Below, in pieces: positions 44,020 through 53,830 of a stretch of DNA of 64,000 nucleotides. The translations under genes were made by a program, and so were the position numbers. How positions within the stretch are numbered: the stretch's first letter is position 1; each line of letters begins with the position of its first letter. Where the stretch lies: NCBI RefSeq assembly GCF_029269825.1, contig NZ_JARJHU010000003.1:872353-936352 (forward strand), in the 5' to 3' direction. The notes under the pieces were generated by a model, which worked only from the letters and a program-made list of their open reading frames with translations, did no database searches and had not been told where the DNA came from. This DNA comes from Pedobacter sp. JY14-1. GTDB lineage: Bacteria > Bacteroidota > Bacteroidia > Sphingobacteriales > Sphingobacteriaceae.

Positions 44020-45726
44020 TCAGCCGATCCGCTTGGGTTCAACATTGCCGGAACTTGCAGACTTATAGGCATATAGCAGGATATGCGCTACCGCAAAGGC
44101 CAGGGAGAAATAATAGAGTCCCGTATCCTCGCCATTGGTTACGCTATGGTGTATGATTGCAACAACGATAAGCAGAACAGCAAGCGCCAGGCCGACCCAG
44201 GATACAACTTTTGTACTTTTCACAAGCGTAGTCTTCAGATTGTCAGAAAGTAAGCTGTTCTTAAGGCCATAAAAAAGATAAACATTAATGCCAATGATCA
44301 TCCATACCAGCAGTCGCACCCAGGTATCCAGCGGTAGAAAAACCATCATGCCCAGGCACACAAGAATACCCAAGACAGGAATCAGCGGGACCATTGGTAC
44401 CTTAAATGACCTCTCCAGCTCCGGCATGCGCTTCCTCAGAATAATTACGCCGATGCAAACCAGAATAAAAGCGAACAGTGTACCGATACTGGTCATCTCA
44501 CCAACTACCCTCGCAGGAACGAATGCGGCAAAAAGACTCACAAATACCATGAAAAGTAAATTGCTTTTAGCGGGCGTGCTGAACTTGGAATGTACATCCG
44601 AAAATACCTTTGGCAGCAAGCCATCCTTACTCATGGAGAAGAATACTCTCGATTGTCCGAGCAACATGACCAGGATAACTGATGCATAACCACCAAGAAT
44701 GGCTACGATAATTCCCTTGTTGAGCCATGGATAGGCCGGTGTCACTACTCCGGCTGCATCTTTAGTGCCCATATTGTCTATGGCAACTGCAACAGGAGCG
44801 ATCCCGTCCTGGCCTTTGAACAGGTCATAGTTAGCCACACCGGTCATGACATGTGCAAAGAGAATATACAATATAGTGCAGATAAACAGCGATACCAGGA
44901 TGCCGATTGGCATATCCTTTTTAGGATTTTTAGCCTCCTGCGCAGCTGTTGAAACGGCATCAAAGCCGATGTAGGCAAAGAACACTATACCTGCCGCACG
45001 TATTACCCCGCCCCAGCCATGCGTGAATATGCTTTCATGACCAGCCTTGTCAGCTGGAATAAAATAAGGAGTATAGTTATCGGTATTGATGTATTTCCAA
45101 CCGAGGAAGATAAAGATAAAGACGATTACCACCTTAACGGCTACGATCAGGCCATTGACAAAAGCGGATTCGCTCGTTCCCCTGATCAGTACAAAAGACA
45201 TCAAAATAATGATGAAAACAGCGGGGAGATTCAGCATACCTGAAACCACGGTGCCGTCTATCAGCGTTACCGTATCAAATGGAGACATCGTCAGCTGGGG
45301 GGGGAGATGAATATTATAATAGTCGAGAAACTTCACCAGATACCTGCTCCAGCTGATGGAGACCGTGGCAGCACCGACAGCATATTCCAATACAAGGTCC
45401 CAGCCGATGATCCAAGCAATGAACTCACCCATTGTGGCATAGGAATACGTATACGCACTTCCCGCAACAGGGATCATAGATGCAAATTCGGCATAGCAGA
45501 GTCCGGCAAAGGCACATCCAATTGCCGCAATTACAAAAGAGACTGTAATTGCAGGGCCGGCATTGTTTGCGGCAGCAGATCCGGTGATCGAAAATAAACC
45601 AGCGCCAATAATTGCGCCGATACCCAGGGCCACCAGATTGACCGGCCCCAGTGTCCGTTTCAGCGTACCCTCTCCACTCTCGGCAGCTTCTTTTTTAAGC
45701 AAGTCGATCGACTTTCTAAAATTCAT
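44020..45726 (-). CDS. amino acid permease, APC superfamily (cationic amino acid transporter-like)
   Basis: A 568-residue polytopic protein closely related to the permease at 19624-21573: LGPVNLVALGIGAIIGAGLF, YAEFASMIPVAGSAYTYSYA and FAYIGFDAVSTAAQEAKNPK. It lacks the long inserts of that paralogue. It imports or exchanges an amino acid at the inner membrane; the specificity is unknown. An eight-C run (around 45297-45304) encodes Pro-Pro in a periplasmic loop. It is a single-gene unit bounded by terminators. Confidence 0.92.
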   Translation of the reverse strand: MNFRKSIDLLKKEAAESGEGTLKRTLGPVNLVALGIGAIIGAGLFSITGSAAANNAGPAITVSFVIAAIGCAFAGLCYAEFASMIPVAGSAYTYSYATMGEFIAWIIGWDLVLEYAVGAATVSISWSRYLVKFLDYYNIHLPPQLTMSPFDTVTLIDGTVVSGMLNLPAVFIIILMSFVLIRGTSESAFVNGLIVAVKVVIVFIFIFLGWKYINTDNYTPYFIPADKAGHESIFTHGWGGVIRAAGIVFFAYIGFDAVSTAAQEAKNPKKDMPIGILVSLFICTILYILFAHVMTGVANYDLFKGQDGIAPVAVAIDNMGTKDAAGVVTPAYPWLNKGIIVAILGGYASVILVMLLGQSRVFFSMSKDGLLPKVFSDVHSKFSTPAKSNLLFMVFVSLFAAFVPARVVGEMTSIGTLFAFILVCIGVIILRKRMPELERSFKVPMVPLIPVLGILVCLGMMVFLPLDTWVRLLVWMIIGINVYLFYGLKNSLLSDNLKTTLVKSTKVVSWVGLALAVLLIVVAIIHHSVTNGEDTGLYYFSLAFAVAHILLYAYKSASSGNVEPKRIG

Positions 45727-45814
45727 AAATTCAAAGTTTAGTTACAGTTTTTTCAGTAAATGTCGCTTATTTTATATCTAGGAGTCAAACCTAATTAAAT
45801 ATATCTAAAAATAA

Positions 45815-45843
45815 AAAAGGGATTCCTGTTGAAAATCCCTTTT
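45815..45843 (-). terminator. terminator of hppA
   Basis: AAAAGGGATT pairs with AATCCCTTTT across a 9-nt loop, followed on the minus strand by a T-rich run. It lies 19 bp past the stop codon at 45862. Confidence 0.8.
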
Positions 45844-45861
45844 GTTTCTAAAAATGCTGAA

Positions 45862-48192
45862 TTAATTTGCGTTCCCCGCATCGGTCCTGAGTTTGTCTAC
45901 CAGATTTTGTAATGAATCTGACTTTTTGTTGAGCATTTTCTGGATAGTCTCCAGGTTCACGGTCATTTGTATTGAATTTTCCGTCGGGTTGCTCTGGACC
46001 TTGATCTCATTTCCGATTCTGGTCACCACCCCTCCATCGGTCCCAGACACCGCAATATAAGGTGCGATAACCAGCGAAACAATAGACATCAGTTTAATGA
46101 GGATATTCATTGAAGGACCGGATGTATCCTTGAACGGATCACCCACCGTATCACCGGTAACGGAAGCCTTATGGGGTTCCGATTTCTTGTAGTGCATTTC
46201 GCCATTGATCTCTACCCCTTTCTCAAACGATTTCTTCGCATTATCCCAGGCGCCTCCGGCATTGCTTTGAAAGATGCCCATCAGTACACCCGACACCGTC
46301 ACCCCGGCCAGTAAACCGCCAAGGATTTCCGCAGAGCTTACGGCAGGAAATACGCCCTTAAAGCCAAAACCGACAATGATCGGTACCAGTATGGCAATAC
46401 CACCGGGCAGAAGCATTTCCCGGATAGAGGCCTTTGTGGAAATGTCAACACATTTTTCATATTCAGGTTTTGCCTGGTATTCCATGATGCCCGGAATTTC
46501 CCGGAACTGCCGGCGTACCTCACGTACCATATCCATCGCGGCTTTACCCACCGCAGCTATACAAAGGGCTGAGAAAATAAAGGGAATCATGGCCCCTACG
46601 AACAGGCCCGCCAATACTGGAGCCTTATAAATGTCAATGGCGGAAATTCCGGCCACACCTACAAATGCAGCAAATAGTGCGAGTGAGGTAAGTGCAGCAG
46701 AAGCAATGGCAAATCCCTTACCTGTGGCCGCAGTTGTATTGCCCACTGCATCCAGATTATCTGTACGTTCACGCACTTCCGGGGGGAGCTGGCTCATTTC
46801 GGCAATGCCGCCCGCGTTGTCCGCGATTGGCCCGAACGCATCGATCGCCAGCTGCATAGCTGTAGTTGCCATCATCCCTGCAGCTGCAATGGCTACTCCG
46901 TACAGCCCGGCAAAAGCATAAGAGGAGATGATCCCGGCCGCAAGGACAAGGATAGGTGCTACAGTGGATTTCATGCCTACCGAGAGGCCACCGATAATGT
47001 TTGTTGCGTGGCCTGTGCCCGATTGCTGGATGATCGAGTTTACCGGACCCTTGCCCATAGCTGTGTAATACTCCGTGATGATGCTCATCAAAGTACCTAC
47101 CACCAGGCCGACAATGATCGAATAGAACACATCGATGCTTTCAAAGTTCACCCCCCGCAGGGAAAGCTGTTCGGGCAGCATGCAGATGACTACGAAGTAA
47201 GCGGCAATTGCCGTAATCACAATGGAGCCCCAGTTGCCCAGGTTGAGTGCATGCTGCACATTGGAATCCTCGCCTTTGATCCTGACAAACCAGGTACCGA
47301 CGATAGAGAAGATAATCCCCAGTCCGCAGATCACCATAGGAAGGAGGATAGGAGACATCCCCCCGAAACGGTCCTGGGCAACGATTTCCTGTCCAAGTAC
47401 CATCGTAGCGAGAATTGTGGCCACATAAGAACCAAATAAATCTGCACCCATCCCCGCAACGTCGCCCACATTGTCCCCGACATTATCTGCAATTGTAGCC
47501 GGGTTGCGCACGTCATCTTCTGGAATACCGGCCTCAACCTTGCCTACCAGGTCAGCACCGACATCGGCAGCCTTGGTATAGATACCGCCGCCTACACGGG
47601 CAAAAAGTGCAATAGATTCAGCACCCAGCGAAAAGCCGGTCAGTACCTCTATGGCTGTTCTCATCTCATTGCTGTTGGCGCTTACCACGCCAAAGATATT
47701 CAGAAAAACAATGAACAATCCTCCAAGTCCAAGTATGGCTAGGCCTGCCACACCCAGTCCCATTACGGTACCGCCAGTAAACGATACCTTAAGTGCCTGT
47801 TTCAGGCTGGTCCTTGCTGCCTGCGTCGTCCTTACGTTCGCCTTGGTAGCCGCCTTCATACCGATATAACCTGCCGTAGCAGAAAATACCGCGCCGATCA
47901 CAAATGCTACAGCGATGATCCAGCTTGAATGCAGCTGTACCCCGTTTACCTCATGGACTGTTCCTGAATAGGCCAGCAGGGCAGCGGTGATCAGCACAAA
48001 AACGCTGAGTACCCGCCATTCCGCCTTCAGGAAAGCCATCGCTCCATCGGCAATATAGCCTGCCAGCTCCTGCATGTTCTTGTCTCCGGCGTCCTGTTTG
48101 TTTACCCATGCACTCTTCACGGCCATTACCAGGATGCCCACCAGACCCATCGCCGGGATCAGGTAGATCAAATTGTTCTGTAAAAACTCCAT
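45862..48192 (-). CDS. hppA: membrane-bound ion-pumping pyrophosphatase
   Basis: A 776-residue protein with about 16 helices. The substrate site includes [20 protein letters not shown] (the D-x7-KxE motif), then [20 protein letters not shown], and the C-terminal [19 protein letters not shown]. It hydrolyses pyrophosphate and pumps H+ or Na+ across the inner membrane. [20 protein letters not shown] has Ala at the position occupied by Lys in potassium-independent enzymes, so this should be the potassium-dependent form. Whether H+ or Na+ is pumped cannot be decided by eye. The upstream promoter is the best in the window. Confidence 0.95.
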   Translation of the reverse strand: MEFLQNNLIYLIPAMGLVGILVMAVKSAWVNKQDAGDKNMQELAGYIADGAMAFLKAEWRVLSVFVLITAALLAYSGTVHEVNGVQLHSSWIIAVAFVIGAVFSATAGYIGMKAATKANVRTTQAARTSLKQALKVSFTGGTVMGLGVAGLAILGLGGLFIVFLNIFGVVSANSNEMRTAIEVLTGFSLGAESIALFARVGGGIYTKAADVGADLVGKVEAGIPEDDVRNPATIADNVGDNVGDVAGMGADLFGSYVATILATMVLGQEIVAQDRFGGMSPILLPMVICGLGIIFSIVGTWFVRIKGEDSNVQHALNLGNWGSIVITAIAAYFVVICMLPEQLSLRGVNFESIDVFYSIIVGLVVGTLMSIITEYYTAMGKGPVNSIIQQSGTGHATNIIGGLSVGMKSTVAPILVLAAGIISSYAFAGLYGVAIAAAGMMATTAMQLAIDAFGPIADNAGGIAEMSQLPPEVRERTDNLDAVGNTTAATGKGFAIASAALTSLALFAAFVGVAGISAIDIYKAPVLAGLFVGAMIPFIFSALCIAAVGKAAMDMVREVRRQFREIPGIMEYQAKPEYEKCVDISTKASIREMLLPGGIAILVPIIVGFGFKGVFPAVSSAEILGGLLAGVTVSGVLMGIFQSNAGGAWDNAKKSFEKGVEINGEMHYKKSEPHKASVTGDTVGDPFKDTSGPSMNILIKLMSIVSLVIAPYIAVSGTDGGVVTRIGNEIKVQSNPTENSIQMTVNLETIQKMLNKKSDSLQNLVDKLRTDAGNAN

Positions 48193-48303
48193 ATATTAAT
48201 TTTCTCGTTTAGGTTTCCTTGTCAGGATATTGTTTATACTTGGTTTCTGATTCTTGTTTAAGTTAAGGCAGCAAGGCCGTTCATTTACAGAACAGGTGGT
48301 CTG

Positions 48304-48334
48304 CAAAAATAACGGTGTCAGTGTAATTACCAAA
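48304..48334 (-). promoter_or_regulatory. consensus promoter of hppA
   Basis: Minus strand TTTG (48334-48331), 19-bp spacer, TATTTTTG (48311-48304). Both elements match the Bacteroidota housekeeping consensus. It predicts a leader of about 108 nt before the ATG at 48192. Confidence 0.75.
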
Positions 48335-48390
48335 TTAAAATAATTTTTGCAAACCGCAAGCCTCAATAGTGGTGTTTACTCAGGATTAAA

Positions 48391-48398
48391 TATATTAG
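48391..48398 (+). promoter_or_regulatory. -7-like element TATATTAG of the amino acid permease
   Basis: TATATTAGCG, a one-base variant of TAnnTTTG in the same TTAGC form as the bamA and hydrolase elements, about 29 nt before the expected leader end at the ATG (48431). No -33 TTG at the right distance. Confidence 0.4.
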
Positions 48399-48430
48399 CG
48401 TCTAATGCTTAACTTATCAACTCAACTCAC

Positions 48431-49843
48431 ATGACAGAACAACAAGAAGACGGATCATTCAAAAGAGAACTTGGCCTGCTGGACGGCACCATGCTCGTTG
48501 TAGGCTCTATGATCGGTTCAGGGATATTTATCGTCAGTGCCGATATTACCCGGAATGTGGGTTCGGCGGGCTGGCTGATCCTCATCTGGGTGCTTACCGC
48601 AATCCTGACCATTATAGCAGCGGTCAGCTACGGTGAACTCAGTGCCATGTTCCCTAAAGCAGGCGGCCAGTATGTATATCTGAAGGAAGCCTATAACAAG
48701 CTGATCGCTTTTCTTTACGGGTGGAGTTTATTCTCCGTTATCCAGACGGGCACCATTGCAGCAGTGGGCGTTGCCTTCGCTAAGTTTGCCGCTTATCTTT
48801 ATAAACCGTTCGGCGATGAGCACATCCTGTGGCAGACCGGCAGTTTCCAGCTGAATGCTGCTCAGATCGTTTCTATCGTTACCATCGTGCTGCTCACCTA
48901 CCTCAACAGTAAAGGTGTAAAAGACAGTAAGATCCTGCAAACCATACTTACCATCATCAAAATCCTGTCGCTGTTCGGGCTTATTGTCTTCGGTTTTACA
49001 CTTGCCGCAAAAGCAGACATCTGGAATGCCAACTGGGGCGATGCCTGGCAGACCCGCAGGTTCAGCCCGGATACCCTTCAGTGGTCGGACATCAGTGGTA
49101 GCCTGTTGCTTTCCGGTGTCTGTGCCGCGATGGTGGGTTCTCTCTTTTCCAGCGACGCCTGGGCAGGTGTTACGTTCATTGCCGGCGAGATCAGAAACCC
49201 TAAGCGCAACGTAGGTCTAAGCCTGTTTATGGGCACCTTTATCGTCAGTCTCATCTATATTCTGGCCAACCTCATGTATGTAGCCGTGCTGCCGCTCGAT
49301 GCCATTGCTACTGCCAAGTCAGACAGAGTTGCAGTCGTTGCGGCACAGCAGATCTTCGGGCCTTATGGTACCATGATCATCGCCATCATGATCATGATCT
49401 CTACTTTTGCCTGCAATAACGGTCTTATCATGGCAGGTGCCCGTGTATATTATACCATGGCTAAAGACGGCCTGTTCTTCAAGAAGGCTGCAATGCTCAA
49501 TACCTCGGATGTGCCTGGCTGGGCGCTGTGGATACAGGGGGTATGGGCCTCGGCGCTTTGCCTCACGGGCAGATATGGTGACCTGCTTGATTTTGTGGTC
49601 ATCATTGTCATGATTTTTTATATCCTTACCATATATGGCATCTTTATCCTGAGGAAGAAAATGCCCGATGCTGAACGTCCTTATAAAGCATTTGGTTATC
49701 CGCTGCTGCCGATGTTTTATATCCTGCTCGCTGCTGCCTTATGCATTGGCCTGCTCATCTACAAAACCAGTACCTGTGGCTGGGGAGTCCTGATCATGCT
49801 TGCGGGTATCCCGATCTATTACCTCACCAAGGATAAGGCATAA
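48431..49843 (+). CDS. amino acid permease, APC superfamily (LAT-like)
   Basis: A 470-residue permease with 12 predicted helices. It starts KRELGLLDGTMLVVGSMIGS and contains YGELSAMFPKAGGQYVYLKE and DAWAGVTFIAGEIRNPKRNV, features of the L-type/heteromeric branch of the APC family rather than the CAT type of the other two permeases here. It transports amino acids across the inner membrane; the substrate is unknown. Its 3' hairpin also serves the convergent lipoprotein gene. Confidence 0.92.
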   Translation: MTEQQEDGSFKRELGLLDGTMLVVGSMIGSGIFIVSADITRNVGSAGWLILIWVLTAILTIIAAVSYGELSAMFPKAGGQYVYLKEAYNKLIAFLYGWSLFSVIQTGTIAAVGVAFAKFAAYLYKPFGDEHILWQTGSFQLNAAQIVSIVTIVLLTYLNSKGVKDSKILQTILTIIKILSLFGLIVFGFTLAAKADIWNANWGDAWQTRRFSPDTLQWSDISGSLLLSGVCAAMVGSLFSSDAWAGVTFIAGEIRNPKRNVGLSLFMGTFIVSLIYILANLMYVAVLPLDAIATAKSDRVAVVAAQQIFGPYGTMIIAIMIMISTFACNNGLIMAGARVYYTMAKDGLFFKKAAMLNTSDVPGWALWIQGVWASALCLTGRYGDLLDFVVIIVMIFYILTIYGIFILRKKMPDAERPYKAFGYPLLPMFYILLAAALCIGLLIYKTSTCGWGVLIMLAGIPIYYLTKDKA

Positions 49844-49844
49844 A

Positions 49845-49874
49845 AAAGCCCGGTCCCTGTCAGGGTCGGGCTTT
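49845..49874. terminator. terminator between permease and lipoprotein genes
   Basis: AAAGCCCG pairs with CGGGCTTT, with further inner pairing (TCCCTG/CAGGG). The T-run is good on the minus strand and poor on the plus strand, so it best suits the minus-strand lipoprotein gene but can fold in both transcripts. Confidence 0.75.
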
Positions 49875-49902
49875 CAAGGAATATGAGTTGTCCTGAAAAT
49901 AA

Positions 49903-50703
49903 TTATTTAAAGGAGCTGATATCTACCGGATTTTCAGCACTGCCAGGCTTAAAGAAATAAGTGCCGTTTTTATTGGGTTGCCAGGTGAAGTTCTTTTGTA
50001 CATATCGGTAAGCATCCTCCAGGGCCTCTTTTGAAAGCGGCTGATCCAGAACTTCTCCTGAAACATAATTTGTCTGGTATACCGATGAAGTCTGGGAAGT
50101 CAGAAATGCAAGTGTAGTTCGGTCAGGTGAATTGCCCAGGAATTCACCCTGGATCCTTTCTTCAGGCTTCTGGCGCTTCAGGATATACACCTTTGCATTT
50201 ACATTGGCGACAAAGAAATCGTTGTTTACCAGGTAGCCATTTCTTCCTATCCGTGTCTGGCCCTTGGTAAACTCGCTGTCCATCTTTCCGTTAGAAGGCC
50301 TGTAAAGACTCACTACATCCAGCTTACCATCCTTCAGCGCAATGACAAAGAAAGGAGCAGTCAGCCCGGAATTATCCGAGATCTGGGCCAGGATTGCGGT
50401 TTTCTGGGTATTTATAAATTCAGCGAACCCGAATTTGCCAACTGCCCCACTGTCGGATTCATGAAGTTTAATATTTACCAGCGTGTCCCGGAAAGTGATG
50501 GCCATCAGGTCTTTCGATGCAGCCTCTTCTTTTTCGTCCGCCGTATACTTTACAATTTTCAGAGCGCTGTCGGCCTGGTCATTGCTGTCATTGAATTTTT
50601 CGGTCACTGTGATCGTCCGGGGAACATAGGTTGCCGAAGGACCTTTCTTGCCGCAGCTGTAAACTACGGCAGACAGGACCAAAAGATATACCGCTTTTTT
50701 CAT
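49903..50703 (-). CDS. predicted lipoprotein of unknown function
   Basis: A 266-residue protein with a lipoprotein signal (MKKAVYLLVLSAVVYSCGKK, Cys at residue 17). No family is recognised. The mature part is mixed alpha/beta, with FFVIALKDGKLDVVSLYRPS and YRYVQKNFTWQPNKNGTYFF near the end. It stands alone between two terminators, between an amino acid permease and the wall-synthesis operon. Nothing ties it to that operon: the hairpin at 50798-50830 separates them. Confidence 0.8.
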   Translation of the reverse strand: MKKAVYLLVLSAVVYSCGKKGPSATYVPRTITVTEKFNDSNDQADSALKIVKYTADEKEEAASKDLMAITFRDTLVNIKLHESDSGAVGKFGFAEFINTQKTAILAQISDNSGLTAPFFVIALKDGKLDVVSLYRPSNGKMDSEFTKGQTRIGRNGYLVNNDFFVANVNAKVYILKRQKPEERIQGEFLGNSPDRTTLAFLTSQTSSVYQTNYVSGEVLDQPLSKEALEDAYRYVQKNFTWQPNKNGTYFFKPGSAENPVDISSFK

Positions 50704-50797
50704 ATCGATTAGTTTTAAGGTTTATAAAGGTTTTTTAAGTTATCCTGTAAAATTAAAACTTCAGCGGGATTACCGAAACAAAATGCGAAAAAAGAGA

Positions 50798-50830
50798 AAC
50801 AGGGGTAAAACCCTCGCGGCTACCCCTGTT
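50798..50830 (-). terminator. terminator of the kinase/SEDS-PBP operon
   Basis: AACAGGGGTA pairs with TACCCCTGTT over a 13-nt loop, followed on the minus strand by a T-rich stretch. It is the first terminator downstream of the six-gene operon. Confidence 0.7.
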
Positions 50831-50935
50831 ATTAGATGGTTGATCCACCACAGATCAACCTAAACCAAACAAACCAACATTATAACGCTGCTGGTTAAAA
50901 AAAGTTTTAGGATATAAAAAAAACTTATAAATATT

Positions 50936-52522
50936 TCACGGGACCTCCTTCAGATCCGCTTTGTTGATCCAACCTTTGGTGACTTCACCATCATTGTTCG
51001 TATGGGTTACATAGATGAAATTGTTCTGTTCGTCCACAACTGAAAAACCGTTGCTCGTCCAGAGCCCCAATACACCCTTTCGCGGTTTCGACGGGTCGGG
51101 GGCCTCATAAAAGTAAAGAATCCCTTTCGGCACCAGGTATCTTTTTCCTTCACTCGTCAGTACTACTTCACGGCTTTTTTCCTTCGTCGCGGTATTGGTT
51201 GTTGCCGGAGGCGGCGGAATAACCGGTTTTGCTGTGCTGACGGCCGCAGTTTGACGCTCATATTCTTTTTGAAGACTATCCACTTCTGTATTTTCTTTCA
51301 ATACCGCCGTATCCGTAATGATCGGTTTGATTGCATTTGCCGTATCAGGCTCCGGTTCAGGCATTGTTTCTGCTGTTGTGTCCTGGCCGGCAGCCGACAA
51401 GCTATCTGTGTAAGCAGTCAGCTGTCGTTTGTCCATGTCAGACCTGTAAATGGAGTAACCTGCAAAAAGGCTTAAAACGACCAGGGCCAGGATCATTACA
51501 AAAAAGATTGGTCTCGACACTTTCACTATGCCGCCTTCCGGCTCTGCAGGTAGCGTGGCACCTGTCTCCCTGTCTGCAGTTACGATCTGCTCCAGCACCG
51601 CTACCTTTTTTTCGGCCTCCATATTATTTCTTTGAATGGCTTCCTGCAGGGCCATTCCATTTGCATAACGCTTCTCCGGTTGTTTCTCCAGGCACCGGCT
51701 GATCAGCGCCAGCAGCCAGCCAGGTACTTTCATCTCCTGTTGTTTCTGTGTGTCTGTCCAGGATTCGGGTAAATGTACTCTTCTCAACTGCATCAGGTCT
51801 GGCAGCGGTTTTTCCATGTGTGCCAGCATTACCGTGTTCCTGGAAGTCTCGCCCTTCCCCGTCTGCGGAAAAGGTACAGTACCGGCGAGCAGCTCATATA
51901 AGATCACCCCGTAACTATAGATGTCTGTCTGGAAAAACATTTCACCGTCGTGCTGTTCGGGAGCCATAAATTCCACTGCCCCGGCATGGCGAATGCTGCT
52001 CCTGCGTTGTTCATCAGACATCACGGCCAGACCGAAGTCAAACAGGATATAGTTGCCGGTAGCCGTATTGAATTTCACATTATTGCTTTTGATGTCCCCG
52101 TGCTTCACGCCCACGCTGTGACAATGCGCCAGGGCATTTGCCAGCTGTTCCGCAAGCTTTATGGTCTCCCGTATGGTAAATACAGGATCATGAGGTGCTT
52201 TCAGTAACTCTTCCAGGTCGGGCCCCTCAATATATTCCATCTCGATAAAAGGAAAGGACCCGCTTTCGGTAAGTCCCGAATTAAGGATTTTTACCACATT
52301 TGGACAAGGATTTTCATTGACCTTCTTTAGTTTTTCCACTTCATTCCTGAAGTTCCTGAAATTTCTGTCGTCAGCATTTTCAGTATGGATTGGTGTAGGT
52401 AATATCTTTACCGCAGTAAAGATTGCACCCATTCTTTTTCCTTTATATACTGAACCCTGACCGCCCGTACGCAGGGCGCCCATGTTTTCCAGTCCTTCTG
52501 CTATGGTAAATACTTTACTCAT
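50936..52522 (-). CDS. membrane Ser/Thr protein kinase with SH3-like ectodomain
   Basis: A 528-residue eukaryotic-like kinase. The kinase domain covers about residues 15-300: glycine loop RTGGQGSVYKGKR, Lys39 in AVKIL, catalytic loop HGDIKSNN with Asp143, DFG at 162-164 and MAPEQ. The usual HRD Arg is Gly, so this is a non-RD kinase. A membrane helix lies at about 337-357, then a Pro-rich linker (KPVIPPPPATTNTATK) and a C-terminal SH3-like domain from about 455 (RYLVPKGILYFYEAPDPSKP, VTKGWINKADLKEVP). It is the last gene of the operon, 18 bp after its paralogue. The ectodomain may sense wall material, in place of the PASTA repeats of PknB. Confidence 0.93.
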   Translation of the reverse strand: MSKVFTIAEGLENMGALRTGGQGSVYKGKRMGAIFTAVKILPTPIHTENADDRNFRNFRNEVEKLKKVNENPCPNVVKILNSGLTESGSFPFIEMEYIEGPDLEELLKAPHDPVFTIRETIKLAEQLANALAHCHSVGVKHGDIKSNNVKFNTATGNYILFDFGLAVMSDEQRRSSIRHAGAVEFMAPEQHDGEMFFQTDIYSYGVILYELLAGTVPFPQTGKGETSRNTVMLAHMEKPLPDLMQLRRVHLPESWTDTQKQQEMKVPGWLLALISRCLEKQPEKRYANGMALQEAIQRNNMEAEKKVAVLEQIVTADRETGATLPAEPEGGIVKVSRPIFFVMILALVVLSLFAGYSIYRSDMDKRQLTAYTDSLSAAGQDTTAETMPEPEPDTANAIKPIITDTAVLKENTEVDSLQKEYERQTAAVSTAKPVIPPPPATTNTATKEKSREVVLTSEGKRYLVPKGILYFYEAPDPSKPRKGVLGLWTSNGFSVVDEQNNFIYVTHTNNDGEVTKGWINKADLKEVP

Positions 52523-52540
52523 ATCTGTCGCTAGTTAATA

Positions 52541-53830
52541 TCAAAAATAAGGTACATCGTTCACTATTCCATCTTTTGTTTTCTGCAGATTGACAGTCCC
52601 CGGCTTTTTCTTCACACTATCTCTTTTTACCGCGCTCCCGGCCCTTTTAACCGTATCCGCAGCAGGCTTTTCAGTGCCTGGTATACCAGTGGAGGTGGCT
52701 TGCACACCTGTGCTGTCTTTTCCGGTTCCGGAATTGCCTTGCCTGTAGTCACCCAGGAGGGCATTTACGCCAAAGATACTCAGGGCCAGTAATATCAGGA
52801 CCATTATTCCGAATACCCACTTCAGCTTCTCAAGTGAACGGTATTTTTTCAGTTCTCCCAGTAAAAGTTCGTTCTCAGTCTTATAACCGCTCAATACCTC
52901 CAGATAACGTTCTGTATTGTTGCTGGCTTCAATGCCGCTGCATACGGCCTCATGCAGTTCCATCCCATCTGCAAACCTCCGTTCCGGCTGTTTTTCCAGG
53001 CACCGGTCAATTACCGCCAGCAACCATTCGGGAATTTGCTGTTCATGCGCTTTTTTGTCTTCCGGCCAGTCTTCCGGTATGCGGACACTCCGCAGTCCCC
53101 CCAGATCGGGGACTTGCTTTTCCAGGTGTGCCAGCATGACCATATTTCTTGACGATTCATTTCTGTTCATCAACGGAAAAGGCACCGTGCCTGTCAGCAC
53201 CTCATACAACACCACACCATAACTATATACATCGCTTTCCAGGAGCATCTTCCCGTCGTATTGTTCCGGAGCCATAAATTCCACCGCACCAGCATTGCGC
53301 AGGCTGCTGCGGCGCTGTTCGTCCGACATGACCGCCAATCCGAAATCCAGCAGCATATAATTGCCTGTTTCCGTATTGAACTTTACATTATTGCTCTTAA
53401 TGTCCCCGTGTTTTACACCTACCCGGTGGCAGTGGGCAAGCGCCGCAGCCAGCTGTTCCGCCAGCTTCATCACTTCTCTGATCGTAAATACGGGATTATG
53501 CGGAGGCCGCAGCAAATCTTCCAGGTCGGGGCCTTCAATATATTCCATCTCAATGAATGGCAATGACCCGCTTTCAGTTAACCCTGAATTGAGTATCTTT
53601 ACCACGTGAGGGGAGGGGTTTTCATTCACCTTTTTCAGCTTGTCCACCTCATTCTGGAAATCTCGGAAATTCCTGTCGTCTTTATTTTCCGTATAGATCG
53701 GTGTCGGCAGCAGCTTCACCGCCGTCATTACGGGTGCCATGCGTTTGCCCTTATACACAGAGCCCTGTCCGCCTGTGCGTATCGCCCCCATATTCTCCAG
53801 GCCCTCGGTTATGGTAAATACCTTTGCCAT
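52541..53830 (-). CDS. membrane Ser/Thr protein kinase (paralogue without SH3 domain)
   Basis: A 429-residue kinase very similar to the next one in its first 300 residues: RTGGQGSVYKGKR, Lys39, HGDIKSNN with Asp143, DFG at 162-164. It also lacks the HRD Arg. After the kinase domain comes a short coiled region, a membrane helix (about VFGIMVLILLALSIFGV), and a short extracytoplasmic tail of about 60 residues (GTEKPAADTVKRAGSAVKRD) with no domain. The duplication is therefore recent in the kinase domain and divergent outside the membrane. It starts on the last base of the FHA gene's stop codon (TAATG). Confidence 0.93.
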   Translation of the reverse strand: MAKVFTITEGLENMGAIRTGGQGSVYKGKRMAPVMTAVKLLPTPIYTENKDDRNFRDFQNEVDKLKKVNENPSPHVVKILNSGLTESGSLPFIEMEYIEGPDLEDLLRPPHNPVFTIREVMKLAEQLAAALAHCHRVGVKHGDIKSNNVKFNTETGNYMLLDFGLAVMSDEQRRSSLRNAGAVEFMAPEQYDGKMLLESDVYSYGVVLYEVLTGTVPFPLMNRNESSRNMVMLAHLEKQVPDLGGLRSVRIPEDWPEDKKAHEQQIPEWLLAVIDRCLEKQPERRFADGMELHEAVCSGIEASNNTERYLEVLSGYKTENELLLGELKKYRSLEKLKWVFGIMVLILLALSIFGVNALLGDYRQGNSGTGKDSTGVQATSTGIPGTEKPAADTVKRAGSAVKRDSVKKKPGTVNLQKTKDGIVNDVPYF

